From an uncultured Pigmentiphaga sp. (lineage in GTDB: Bacteria; Pseudomonadota; Gammaproteobacteria; Burkholderiales; Burkholderiaceae_B): a stretch of 64,000 bases of DNA. Location of the stretch: the NCBI GenBank assembly GCA_937891425.1, contig CALAGD010000088.1, positions 1 to 64,000 on the forward strand. Direction: 5' to 3'. Positions within the stretch are counted from its first letter, which is position 1. The number at the start of each line of letters is the position of its first letter. The notes below the pieces were generated by a model. That model worked only from the letters and a program-made list of their open reading frames with translations. It did no database searches and had not been told where the DNA came from. Positions 28,107-37,102 of the stretch are shown here, in pieces. Position numbers and translations under genes: made by a program.

Positions 28107-29489
28107 CTACGATTTCAGCAACGGAAAACTCAGCGCCACACACACGCCCCCCAGGCTGGAGGGCATGGCCTCGATGGTGCCGCGGTGCGCCTGCACGATG
28201 CGCAGCGAGATGGCCAGGCCCAGGCCAGAGCCTCCGCTTTCACGGTTACGTGAGGCATCCGCCCGGTACAACCTTTCGAACAGGCGCGGGAACGCTTCTT
28301 CCGGGACGCCCGGAGCAGAATCCTGCAACGTGATGTGCACGCGCTGCGCATCACTGTGCAGTGCAACCTGCACCGTGCCCCCGGCATCGGTGTAGCGCAG
28401 CGAGTTTTCCAGAAGGTTGTTGAACAGCTGCGTGAGACGCTGCGGGTCGCCTTCGATGAACACGGGTTGCAGGGGCAGGCCGGTTTCCAGGCGCAGCGTC
28501 TTCGCCGCGATGCGATCCGCAAAGCCGTGCAGGGCCGCGCGCAGCAGGGCAACGACGTCCACCTGCGTCATGCGGTAATTGAGTGCTCCGGCATCGGCGA
28601 GGGACAGCTCGTGCAGATCGTCTATGAGCTGGTTCAGCGTGGCCACCTCCACCCGCAATGACTCCACCGAGGCGGGGGTGAGCGTGCGCACGCCATCCTG
28701 GATGGCTTCGAGCTCGCCGCGCAGAATGGCCAGCGGAGTGCGCAGTTCGTGCGAGATGTCGGCCATCATGTCGCGCCGCAGTTGCTCGTTGCGCTCCAGG
28801 GTGACGGCCAGGTGGTTGAAATCCTGGGCCAGCTGACCCAGCTCGTCGTTCGACGTAACCGGAACACGGGTGTCGTAGTTGCCGGCGGCGAGCTGGTGGG
28901 TGGCGCGGCCGATGCGGCGTACCGGGGCCAGCAGGGTACGCGCCAGCCAACTGCTGACCAGGGCGGCGAGCAGGATCGAGAGGGCGCTGATGATCCAGGT
29001 GGCCTTGAGCTGTTCGGCGAGGAAGCGCTCGTCGAGTGAGTCAGGGCGGCGGTCGGTGCGGGGCTGTGTGACCAGCCAGCCCACGGTCACGCCGTTTGCT
29101 TCCACCGGGTAGCGGGGCGTCGAGCCGTGGTCACCCGATGCGGCCGGCCCTCCTGCCACGACGTCGCCGTTGGCGTCTATCAGGTAGAACGGCAGGGGTG
29201 GCGTGTACCCAGGCTGGCGTTCGGGTCCGGTTCCGGGCACCGGGGCAGAACGCAGAATGCGCCACCAGCGCCGCGGGTTCTCACGCAGGAAGTCCCACCC
29301 TTGTCCTTCGCCATACAGCTCGCTGAGGACTTGCGCCAGCGCGGCGGCGCGCTGCGCTTCGCGTTGTTCGACGTACTGCTGGAAGCCGGTCTGGAGGGTG
29401 TGGCGTACGGCCACGCCCATCGCGATGGCTACGATGATGCAAGTGGCCAGTATGGCCAGAAACAGTTTGGCAGTGATCCCGAAACGCAT
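28107..29489 (-). CDS. Sensor histidine kinase (BaeS-like)
   Basis: A 460-residue membrane kinase. Membrane segments are at about 8-29 and 164-183, enclosing a periplasmic sensor of roughly 130 residues. A HAMP domain (LLAPVRRIGRATHQLAAGNYDTRVP) follows, then the dimerisation helix with the phosphorylated His247 (DISHELRTPLAI), and an ATPase domain with N-box FNNLLENSLRYT and glycine boxes (DSAPGVPEE; GSGLGLAI). It is encoded upstream of its regulator and is probably tuned to envelope damage. Confidence 0.92.
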   Translation of the reverse strand: MRFGITAKLFLAILATCIIVAIAMGVAVRHTLQTGFQQYVEQREAQRAAALAQVLSELYGEGQGWDFLRENPRRWWRILRSAPVPGTGPERQPGYTPPLPFYLIDANGDVVAGGPAASGDHGSTPRYPVEANGVTVGWLVTQPRTDRRPDSLDERFLAEQLKATWIISALSILLAALVSSWLARTLLAPVRRIGRATHQLAAGNYDTRVPVTSNDELGQLAQDFNHLAVTLERNEQLRRDMMADISHELRTPLAILRGELEAIQDGVRTLTPASVESLRVEVATLNQLIDDLHELSLADAGALNYRMTQVDVVALLRAALHGFADRIAAKTLRLETGLPLQPVFIEGDPQRLTQLFNNLLENSLRYTDAGGTVQVALHSDAQRVHITLQDSAPGVPEEAFPRLFERLYRADASRNRESGGSGLGLAISLRIVQAHRGTIEAMPSSLGGVCVALSFPLLKS

Positions 29490-29530
29490 AGATCAGAATG
29501 ACACGTCGCGTGACTGACGGCTCTGCATGA

Positions 29531-30310
29531 CTAGGGTGTTGCCTGGGCCAGCCGTTGCTCGAGTACGGGTCGCGGCAGGGCGCCGCTCATGCGCGTTCCG
29601 TCCGCGAAGAAGATGGTTGGGGTGCCGGTGACGCGCAGACGACGCCCTGCCTGCAACAGGGCGTCGAGAGGAGCATCGCACGTGGCCGAGAACGGCCGTT
29701 CGTTGCGCAGCATCCAGCCATCCCAGGCGGCAGCCTTGTCGGGCGCACACCACACGGCGCGCGACTTCTCGCGCGAGTCCGGCGACAGAATCGGGTACAG
29801 GAAAGTGTAGATAGTGATGTTGTCGACGTCCTGGAGCGTACGGCGGAACTCCTTGCAGTATGGGCAGTTCGGGTCTTCAAAAACCGCGATCCTTCGGCTG
29901 CCGTCGCCCTTGACCTGCACGAACGCCAGTTCCAGCGGCAACTGGTCGAAGGGCACGGCGTTCAGCTGTTCCATGCGGGACGCGGTCACGTTCTGCCGCG
30001 TCCTGGCGTCGATGAGGGTGCCTTCCAGGACCCAGGATACGTCGGCGTCGGTGTACACCAGTGTATCGTCGATCTGCACTTCGTACAGCCCGTAAGGAGT
30101 ATCTGCTACCGCCGTCACGGGCACGCCCGGAAAGCGTTCCTGGAAACGCTGTTTCACGTCGTCCGGAGCAGCGGCCCAGGCGGCTGCCGAGACGCTGGCG
30201 GCGAGCAGCGCTGCCGTGGTGGCCAGGCAGGTGAGCGCCTGGCGCCACTTCTGTCCGGTACAGCGAGTTACAGGTTGGCGCAGCCGGGGGAAAGCAGGAA
30301 GGTTTCGCAT
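29531..30310 (-). CDS. DsbC/DsbG family thiol:disulfide interchange protein
   Basis: A 259-residue periplasmic disulfide isomerase candidate. Residues up to about 48 are a long signal peptide ending SAAAWAAA. The N-terminal dimerisation domain is followed by a thioredoxin fold with the active site CPYC (Cys149, Cys152) in FEDPNCPYCKEF and a cis-Pro loop VTGTPTIFF. A second pair, Cys188 and Cys211, corresponds to the structural disulfide of DsbC. ATG at 30310 is used; a TTG at 30355 would lengthen the signal. It lies between the ubiH-like gene and the kinase gene. Confidence 0.88.
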   Translation of the reverse strand: MRNLPAFPRLRQPVTRCTGQKWRQALTCLATTAALLAASVSAAAWAAAPDDVKQRFQERFPGVPVTAVADTPYGLYEVQIDDTLVYTDADVSWVLEGTLIDARTRQNVTASRMEQLNAVPFDQLPLELAFVQVKGDGSRRIAVFEDPNCPYCKEFRRTLQDVDNITIYTFLYPILSPDSREKSRAVWCAPDKAAAWDGWMLRNERPFSATCDAPLDALLQAGRRLRVTGTPTIFFADGTRMSGALPRPVLEQRLAQATP

Positions 30311-30385
30311 GAGTGGGTTGGCGGAGTGTGGTAGTTGGTGCAATGAGTTGTGCAATGGTAGCGGGTGCCCGTCGGGCCGAGGGGG

Positions 30386-31588
30386 TCAGAAGCTGGACGC
30401 ACGCTCGATGAGAAAGCGTTTGGCCACGGGCACGCGGTCGATGAGCGACATGCCGGCGTTGCGTAGCCAGGCCACCGGCGAGAGAGGGACGTTGAACAGC
30501 TGGTACAGGGCGTCGGTTGCCAGCTGCATGGCCAGCACGGATTCGGCCCGTCCACGCTGGTAGCGTCGCAGCACGCGGACGTCTCCGGGGTGGCGCCAGG
30601 CTTCCCGGCTGCCCACGGCCTCGGCCAGGGCCGCCGCGTCTCCCAGGCCGAGGTTGAGACCCTGTCCGGCCAGCGGGTGCACGACATGTGCCGCGTCGCC
30701 CACGAGCGCGATGCTGTTCGCTGCCACGGTGCGAGCTGTCTGGAGGACGAGCGGAAATCCGTGCAACCCCGAGCGCGGCACCAGTGGACCAAGCCGCCCC
30801 TGGGTGGTTTCCTGCAGCAGGCTGGCGAGGCGGGCGTGCATGTCCTCGGTGGGCATCGCGAGCAGCTCGGTGGCCAGGGCGCGCTGCATCGACCAGACCA
30901 TTGACACCTGCGGACCGTCCGGCGTGTCGGGCATGGGAAGCAGGGCAAGGATCCCGCGCGGGGTGAACCATTGCATGGCAGTTCCGTCGTGGTGCCGCCC
31001 AGCGTTCAGGTGCATGACTAGTGCCGTGGCCGCGTACTCGCGCCGGCGCACATCGATGCCGGCCGCCGTGCGCAGGGGCGACGATGCGCCATCGGCCCCG
31101 ACAACGAGCCGCGCGGCCAGGCGCTGGTTGGTGTGCGTGAGGAGTTCGACGTCATGGCTGTCGACACGGTGGGTGAGACCGGTGAACTTCGCGTCGATCC
31201 AGGGCACGCCGAAGACCTGGAGTGCTGCGCGCAGCGCCCGTTCGATTTCAGTGGATTCGGCGATATGGGCAAGTTCGCGCCGGCCCGCCTGCAGCGCATC
31301 AAGGTGTACGGCCGAGCCTTGGTCACCGAACACTTCCATGCGCGTGACCGGCGCCAGGCGTTGGTGCGGGATGGCTCCCCATACGCCCAGCCCGGTCAGG
31401 AAATCCACGCTCGCCGGCGACATGGCGTACACGCGCACATCGAAATGATGCGGATCGGCTTCCGCCAGCGGGCGTTTCTGACCGAGCAGGGCCGTGCGCA
31501 CCCCTCGTCGCGTCAGGGACAGTGCCGTGGCGAGTCCGACGATTCCGGTGCCGATGACGACGGCGTCGTAAGAAGTGGTGGGCGTCAT
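30386..31588 (-). CDS. UbiH/UbiF/VisC/COQ6-family FAD-dependent hydroxylase
   Basis: A 400-residue flavoprotein hydroxylase expected to act in ubiquinone ring hydroxylation. The dinucleotide motif GTGIVGLATAL lies near residue 13, the DG motif is VVGADGASSPLR, and the FAD ribityl motif is ALVGDAAHVVHPLAGQGLNLGLGDA. These are characteristic of the ubiquinone-biosynthesis branch; which ring carbon is hydroxylated cannot be read from sequence. AGGGAAG lies seven bases upstream of the ATG. It heads the minus-strand run that continues with the DsbC-like gene. Confidence 0.88.
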   Translation of the reverse strand: MTPTTSYDAVVIGTGIVGLATALSLTRRGVRTALLGQKRPLAEADPHHFDVRVYAMSPASVDFLTGLGVWGAIPHQRLAPVTRMEVFGDQGSAVHLDALQAGRRELAHIAESTEIERALRAALQVFGVPWIDAKFTGLTHRVDSHDVELLTHTNQRLAARLVVGADGASSPLRTAAGIDVRRREYAATALVMHLNAGRHHDGTAMQWFTPRGILALLPMPDTPDGPQVSMVWSMQRALATELLAMPTEDMHARLASLLQETTQGRLGPLVPRSGLHGFPLVLQTARTVAANSIALVGDAAHVVHPLAGQGLNLGLGDAAALAEAVGSREAWRHPGDVRVLRRYQRGRAESVLAMQLATDALYQLFNVPLSPVAWLRNAGMSLIDRVPVAKRFLIERASSF

Positions 31589-31744
31589 GAATGCTTCCCT
31601 GGCCGAGCGGGAGCAGCGCGACGGCGCTGCGCTTACCTACAACTCGTATGAGTTTAACGTTAGCGCAAGGTTCCGCTCCTGGTGTTGCATCAAGAGTGCG
31701 GTGGGCCGCGCATGGCGCACTACCCCCCAACGCCCCTGGCGGCG

Positions 31745-32380
31745 TCAGTCGTGGCCGGCCTGCCACTGCGCCCAGGTTGGACGCTCGAGCTGGAAGCGTT
31801 CACCGCCCCGCACGTACCAGCCCGCGCCATGCAGGCGGGCGACGAGATCGAGCGCAGCGTTGTCGATGTGGCGCCGTTTCGCATCAAGGATGCAGGCGTC
31901 GTCGATGTGGGCTACCAGTACTTCGCCGATGACGATGGTCTGCCGGGGCCCCGTGACGACGGCCGACAGGTTCCGGCACTCGAAGGCGACCGGGCAGCCC
32001 TCGATCAATGGTGGGGCAACTACACTGGCGGGCCGCGTTGCGAGCCCGGCCAGTTCGATCTCGCTTACTTCGGCGGGCGCATCGATGCACGTGATGTTCA
32101 TGGCCTCGGCCATCTTGCGCGTAACCAGGTGGACCACGAATTCGCCGGTCTCGAGGATATTGGACGCCGTGTCCTTGAAGCCCTTGACCGGGTCTCGCAG
32201 CAGGCCCAGGGTGACGGTGGGGGGGTCCGAGCCCATCATGTTGAAGAAGCTGAAGGGGGCGGCGTTGATCACGCCCGAGCGCGAGCGCGAAGTGACCCAC
32301 GCGATCGGGCGTGGCGTGATCGTTGCCGTCATGATCTTGTAGCGTTCCGGCTCGCTCAATGAGCGCATGTCGAACTGCAT
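31745..32380 (-). CDS. Flavin reductase family protein
   Basis: A 211-residue split-barrel flavin-binding protein. Typical features are ITPRPIAWVTSRSRSG near the N-terminus, NAAPFSFFNMMGSDPP, and DTASNILETGEFVVHLV. Members supply reduced FMN/FAD to two-component monooxygenases or act on their own substrates; no obvious oxygenase partner of that type is next to it. GAGG lies six bases upstream of the ATG. It follows the nitrilase gene by seven bases and is probably in the same operon. Confidence 0.88.
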   Translation of the reverse strand: MQFDMRSLSEPERYKIMTATITPRPIAWVTSRSRSGVINAAPFSFFNMMGSDPPTVTLGLLRDPVKGFKDTASNILETGEFVVHLVTRKMAEAMNITCIDAPAEVSEIELAGLATRPASVVAPPLIEGCPVAFECRNLSAVVTGPRQTIVIGEVLVAHIDDACILDAKRRHIDNAALDLVARLHGAGWYVRGGERFQLERPTWAQWQAGHD

Positions 32381-32387
32381 GTTCGCC

Positions 32388-33356
32388 TCAGGATGTGAAG
32401 GGAGCCGTTCCCTGGCTGAACCCGATGCCGGCGTTGACCACGGGCGGCTGGGGCGCGGTGTTGACTCGCAGCTGGAATACGTCAGGGCGGGCGTAATGCC
32501 CCACCACGTCGAAGTCATACTTCGCGCGGGCGATCTGTTCCAGGTCGATGTCGGCGTACAGGATGGTTTCACCCGTGAAATGCGGCCCTGCGAGCACCTG
32601 GCCCAAGGGGTCGATGATGGCGCTGCCGCCGCGCATCAGCACGGTATCGGGCTCGTCACCCAGCGCGCATTCGTAATCCTCGGGGTAGGCACTGCGCAAA
32701 ATGTACTGACATGCAGTGAGCACGTAGCAGCGTCCTTCGAGCGCGATGTGCCGCATGGTTGGCAGCCAGGTGTCGCGGTCATCGGCGGTAGGGGCGCAAT
32801 AGATGTTGATGCCCTGGTTGTACATGTGCATGCGCAGCATGGGCATGTAGTTCTCCCAGCAGATGACGGCACCGATGCGGCCCAGCGGAGTAGAAAACAC
32901 CGGCATGGTCGATCCGTCGCCGAAGCCCCAGATCAGCCGCTCGGCAGCGGTGGGCATGAGCTTGCGATGCTTCCCGGTGTACCCCTGTTTGCCTGCAAAG
33001 AACAGGGCGGTGCAGTACAGCGTACCGCCGGAGCGTTCGATGCAGCCGATGACGAAATGCATGTCGGTGTCGCGCGCTGCTTCAGCCAGGCGGTTCACCT
33101 GTGGTCCCGGCACGTCGATCGCTGCCTCGTAGTAACGGCGAAACGCGTCGCGCCCCTCGGGCGTGCGCATTCCCACGGCCGTGCCAAAGGCGTTGCCTTT
33201 GGGGTAGCCGCCCAGGTAGGCCTCGGGAAACACGATCAGGCGTGCTCCGGCACGCGCTGCCTCGTGTATGGCGTCCACCGCCTTGGTCGTGGCGGCGTCG
33301 ACATCAAATGGCAGCGAAGCCAGCTGGGCGACCGCCGCCTTGTACGTGCTAGACAT
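32388..33356 (-). CDS. Nitrilase / carbon-nitrogen hydrolase family protein
   Basis: A 322-residue enzyme with the full catalytic set: Glu45 (FPEAYLGG), Lys132 (HRKLMPT) and Cys166 (ICWENYMP). The CWENYMP context and the GYPKG and GTLYCTA segments place it in the true nitrilase branch (aliphatic or arylacetonitrilases and cyanide hydratases) rather than the amidases. It would convert a nitrile to the acid and ammonia. The ATG at 33356 has AAGGAG six bases upstream. The gene sits between an ABC importer and a flavin reductase; the substrate is unknown. Confidence 0.9.
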   Translation of the reverse strand: MSSTYKAAVAQLASLPFDVDAATTKAVDAIHEAARAGARLIVFPEAYLGGYPKGNAFGTAVGMRTPEGRDAFRRYYEAAIDVPGPQVNRLAEAARDTDMHFVIGCIERSGGTLYCTALFFAGKQGYTGKHRKLMPTAAERLIWGFGDGSTMPVFSTPLGRIGAVICWENYMPMLRMHMYNQGINIYCAPTADDRDTWLPTMRHIALEGRCYVLTACQYILRSAYPEDYECALGDEPDTVLMRGGSAIIDPLGQVLAGPHFTGETILYADIDLEQIARAKYDFDVVGHYARPDVFQLRVNTAPQPPVVNAGIGFSQGTAPFTS

Positions 33357-33396
33357 GCGAACTCCTTGCAACTTCCAGTCAGGGACGCCTGCAGGG

Positions 33397-34089
33397 TCAG
33401 ACGCCGAGATAACGTTGAGTGATTTCCTGCTGGCCTTCCAGCTCCGCCGGGGTCCCCTGCCAGACGACCCGGCCTTTTTCCAGAATGTGATGGCGGTCGA
33501 CCAGACGCGCCATCTCCTTGAGGTTCTTGTCGATCACCAGAATGGTCTGGCCCTCCTGCTTGAGCTGCGCCAGGCATTTCCAGATCTCCTGGCGGATCAG
33601 CGGTGCCAGCCCTTCGGTCGCTTCGTCGAGCACGAGCAGGCGGGGGTTGGTCAGCAGCGCGCGGGCGATCGCCAGCATCTGCTGCTCACCTCCGGACAGG
33701 GTACGCGCCGACTGCTGGCGTCGTTCGCGCAGGCGAGGAAAAAGGTCGTAGACGCGGGCGAGGTCCCAGCCGCCCGAACGGGGGCGTGCCGTGGCCACCA
33801 GGTTCTCTTCAACAGTGAGCGAACCGAATACGCGCCGACCCTCGGGAACCAGCCCGATGCCGAGCCGGGCAATCTGGTTCGGGCTCATGCCGCGTAGGCT
33901 CTTGCCTTCGAACATGATGTCGCCGCTGCGTATGGGCAGCAGCCCCATGATCGACTTGACCGTAGTGCTCTTGCCCATGCCGTTACGGCCGATCAGCGAC
34001 ACGACCTGCCGGGGCTGGATCTCGAAGTTGACGCCGACCAGAACCTTGCTGGTGTCGTATCCGGCCTCTACATTCTGCAGCTTCAGCAT
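33397..34089 (-). CDS. livF: Branched-chain amino acid type ABC transporter ATPase LivF
   Basis: A 230-residue ATP-binding subunit. Walker A is GRNGMGKST, the signature is LSGGEQQMLAIARAL, Walker B is LLVLDEATEGLAP, and the switch region is ILVIDKNL, in which His is replaced by Lys, as is common in LivF. Its start overlaps the stop of the preceding ATPase gene in a TGATG junction, indicating coupled translation. In this class the ligand is often an aromatic or dicarboxylic acid rather than an amino acid. Confidence 0.92.
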   Translation of the reverse strand: MLKLQNVEAGYDTSKVLVGVNFEIQPRQVVSLIGRNGMGKSTTVKSIMGLLPIRSGDIMFEGKSLRGMSPNQIARLGIGLVPEGRRVFGSLTVEENLVATARPRSGGWDLARVYDLFPRLRERRQQSARTLSGGEQQMLAIARALLTNPRLLVLDEATEGLAPLIRQEIWKCLAQLKQEGQTILVIDKNLKEMARLVDRHHILEKGRVVWQGTPAELEGQQEITQRYLGV

Positions 34090-34964
34090 CAGTCCTCGTC
34101 TCCCAGATAGGCGGAGCGCACCTCGGGGCTGCGGCGCACTTCGTCGGGCGTGCCAGTGAAGATGGTCTCGCCATAGACCAGTACGGTAATGCGGTCGGCC
34201 AGGGCAAAGACGGCGTCCATGTCGTGCTCGACCAGCAGGATGGCGTACTTGCCTTTGAGTTCGGAGAGCAGCCGGGTCATGCGCACCGACTCTTCGGTAC
34301 CCATGCCGGCCATGGGTTCGTCGAGCAGCAGCACGGGTGTTTCCAGGGCCAGCGCCATCGCCAGCTCAAGCTGTCGCTTCTCGCCGTGGGCGAGTTCGCT
34401 GACGCGCACATGGGCACGACCGGCAAGGCCCACGCGCTCGAGGTAGCCGAGTGCGGGTTCCTGCAGGGCGGGGTCGCGCCAGGCGTTGCGCCACATGTTG
34501 TAGCGGCCGGGCGAGCGCGCGACGATCGCCATGGCGACGTTGGCCACGGCAGGAAACTCAAGGTACAGCTGGCTGATCTGGAATGAGCGGGCCAGCCCTG
34601 CCACTGGCCGGCGGAATGCCGGGACGCGGGTGATGTCGCGGCCATCGAGGTAGATCCTGCCGGCATCGGGCATCAGTTCGCCACTGATTTGCGACAGCAG
34701 CGTGGTCTTGCCCGCGCCGTTCGGGCCGATGAGGGCGTGCAGCTCGCCCTGGCACACCGTGAGGTTGACGTTACGGGTGGCCTGGACGGCTCCGAAGGCC
34801 TTGCGCAGTCCTTCGATCTGCAGTTTCGGCGTACCGTCTGGCCCCGGGGTGATCGCCGCGACGCTTGCCTCGGTCGGGGTGGGGGGTTGCGTGCTCATCG
34901 TACTCATGCTTGCATGCAGGTCGGTTGCGTGCGATGCGGTATCGGGTGCGTGTGCGCTAGTCAT
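34089..34964 (-). CDS. livG: Branched-chain amino acid type ABC transporter ATPase LivG
   Basis: A 291-residue ATP-binding subunit. Walker A is GPNGAGKTT, the signature region is LAHGEKRQLELAMAL, Walker B is VLLLDEPMAGM, and the switch His is in LLVEHDMD. The first 45 residues are an unstructured Thr/Pro/Ala-rich stretch with further ATGs, so the true start may be internal. The 5' end overlaps the end of livM by eight bases. It belongs to the five-component importer at 33397-38278. Confidence 0.9.
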   Translation of the reverse strand: MTSAHAPDTASHATDLHASMSTMSTQPPTPTEASVAAITPGPDGTPKLQIEGLRKAFGAVQATRNVNLTVCQGELHALIGPNGAGKTTLLSQISGELMPDAGRIYLDGRDITRVPAFRRPVAGLARSFQISQLYLEFPAVANVAMAIVARSPGRYNMWRNAWRDPALQEPALGYLERVGLAGRAHVRVSELAHGEKRQLELAMALALETPVLLLDEPMAGMGTEESVRMTRLLSELKGKYAILLVEHDMDAVFALADRITVLVYGETIFTGTPDEVRRSPEVRSAYLGDED

Positions 34965-35922
34965 GCCGGTCTCCGACCAGCAGGCCGTACAGCCCGCGCT
35001 TGCCGAACAGGACTACCAGCACCAGCACCGGGCCGAGGATGATCATCCAGTGCTCGGTGAGCCCAGTGAGCGTTTGCTCCAGCCCCAGGAACACCGTAGC
35101 ACCCAGCACGGGGCCATACAAGGTGCCCATGCCGCCCAGGATGACCATGGCCATGAGCTCGCCCGACTTCTGCCACGAGGTCATGTCGGGGCTGACGAAG
35201 AGCGCATAGTTGGCCCATAACACGCCCGCAAGGCCGGTGCCGGCCGCAGAGATCACGAACGCCGTGAGGCGGTATCGCAAGGGCGGGATGCCCAGTGCCA
35301 CGCTGCGGCGTTCGTTCTGCTTGAGACTGCGCAGGGCGAGCCCGAACCGCGAATTGACGATACGCTGGCAGACATAGAGCCATGCCACCAGGAGGAACAC
35401 GCACACGTAATAGAAGGTGTTCGTGTTCTGCAGGTCGATGCCGGGCAGCGTGTTGCGCTGGTCGATGGCCAGGCCGTCATCACCGCCGTAGACCATGAGC
35501 CCGACCAGGATGAAGTACATCATCTGGCCGAAGGCCAGCGTAATCATGATGAACTGCACCCCCGAGGTGCGTAGTGAAAGATACCCGATTACCAGCCCCA
35601 GCAGGGCACAGGCGATCATGGCAAGCGGCCACATCACCAGGGCCTGGTTGCTTCCCGACCATCCCAGCAGTCCGCCATCGTTCGTCATGTGAAAGGCGAC
35701 GACACCGATGACGTAACCGCCCAGCCCGAAGAACGCAGCATGGCCGAAGCTGACCAAGGCACCGTACCCCAGGATCAGGTCGAGGCTGACTGCGGCAATG
35801 GCGTAGATGACCAGGCGAGTGAACAGGTTGACCAGGTAGGGCTCGTTCAGTCCGGCCGCGATGGTGGGGATGAATACGAACAGCAGCAGGCCGATTGTGT
35901 TGACAATCGTTTTTCGTGTCAT
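34957..35922 (-). CDS. livM: Branched-chain amino acid type ABC permease LivM
   Basis: A 321-residue inner-membrane permease with about eight to ten hydrophobic segments. Landmarks are SLDLILGYGALVSFGHAAFFGLGGY and the coupling region NERRSVALGIPPLRYRLTAFVISA, followed by MAMVILGGMGTLYGPVLGA. It starts five bases after livH and runs into livG. Confidence 0.93.
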   Translation of the reverse strand: MTRKTIVNTIGLLLFVFIPTIAAGLNEPYLVNLFTRLVIYAIAAVSLDLILGYGALVSFGHAAFFGLGGYVIGVVAFHMTNDGGLLGWSGSNQALVMWPLAMIACALLGLVIGYLSLRTSGVQFIMITLAFGQMMYFILVGLMVYGGDDGLAIDQRNTLPGIDLQNTNTFYYVCVFLLVAWLYVCQRIVNSRFGLALRSLKQNERRSVALGIPPLRYRLTAFVISAAGTGLAGVLWANYALFVSPDMTSWQKSGELMAMVILGGMGTLYGPVLGATVFLGLEQTLTGLTEHWMIILGPVLVLVVLFGKRGLYGLLVGDRHD

Positions 35923-35927
35923 GGGGT

Positions 35928-36845
35928 TTACGTGCTATGCGTTGGCAGAAGGCCACGAGGCCGGAACAGCAGAACGAGCGCCATCAGGATGTAAATGCTC
36001 GCGGATACGAGACCTGAGCTGAGCGAATCGCTGATTTGCGGCGGAAAGACGTGCGCCATCCAGATGGGGATGTAGGCGCGTCCCAGGGCATCAGCCATGC
36101 CGATGAGCAGCGCGCCCACGAGCGCCCCCCGTACCGAGCCCAGACCCCCGACCACTATGACCACCAGCGCGGTAATGAGTATGCGTTCACCCATGCCAAT
36201 TTCCACGGCGAGCAGGGGCGCGGCCATGAAGCTGGCTACGCCGCACAGGACGGCACCGAGGGTGAACACCAGGGTGAACAGGCGTTGAATGTTGATGCCG
36301 AGCGCGTCGACCATCTCGCGGTCATCGGCGCCGGCGCGTACCAACATGCCGAGGCGTGTGCGCGAAATAAGCAGCCAGAGAATGATGGCCACCACGGCGC
36401 CCACGGCGATGAAGGCGAGCCGCATGACGGGATACTGCAGCCCGGGCAGTATCTGTACCGAACCGGCCAGGAAGGCCGGGATTTCCATGAAGGGCGGGCT
36501 GCGTCCGAAGATGATGGTGACCAGCTCATTGGTGAACAGAATGAGCCCGAGCGTGGCCAGAACCTGGTCGAGGTGATCACGTCGGTACAAATGCCGGATT
36601 ACCAGGAGCTCTACGATCAGGCCATACAGCCCGGCCCCGAGCACGGCCGCCACCGCAGCGGCAAGAAAAGAGCCGGTGCTGACGCTGGCCGTGGCGGCAC
36701 AGAATGCTCCCACCATGTAAAACGATCCATGCGTGAGATTGATGACATTCATGATGCCGAAGACGAGCGTCAGGCCGGCGGCCAGCAGGAACAGCAGGGC
36801 GCTGTACTGCAGGCCGTTGAGTACCTGTTCAAGAAACATCAGCAT
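35928..36845 (-). CDS. livH: Branched-chain amino acid type ABC permease LivH
   Basis: A 305-residue inner-membrane permease. It begins MLMFLEQVLNGLQYSALLFLLAAGLTLVFG and contains NLTHGSFYMVGAF and the coupling-helix region MVDALGINIQRLFTLVFTLGA, then VVGGLGSVRGALVGALLIG. It pairs with LivM. The gene is 257 bases downstream of the binding-protein gene; that gap shows no clear terminator. Confidence 0.93.
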   Translation of the reverse strand: MLMFLEQVLNGLQYSALLFLLAAGLTLVFGIMNVINLTHGSFYMVGAFCAATASVSTGSFLAAAVAAVLGAGLYGLIVELLVIRHLYRRDHLDQVLATLGLILFTNELVTIIFGRSPPFMEIPAFLAGSVQILPGLQYPVMRLAFIAVGAVVAIILWLLISRTRLGMLVRAGADDREMVDALGINIQRLFTLVFTLGAVLCGVASFMAAPLLAVEIGMGERILITALVVIVVGGLGSVRGALVGALLIGMADALGRAYIPIWMAHVFPPQISDSLSSGLVSASIYILMALVLLFRPRGLLPTHST

Positions 36846-37102
36846 GATGACGCGATACTCCCGGACGGTGTTCGCCCCACGCGGGGCGCGGACGCACGCA
36901 CGATTGGGTGAGGTCAGTCAAATGTCGTACTCCTTGCGTTGTGACGGAGCAGGCATGGTCCATCGCACGAAGGTGCTGGACGATACGCAGCGATCAGGCG
37001 GCGCGTGCCGCCCGTCGCCGCGTGTCTGGAGCGACGCCTGCGGAGCCGCGTGCCGCGGCCGGACATCTCGCCCACGGGCTGGCAGCCGGGGCTGGGGTGT
37101 AC

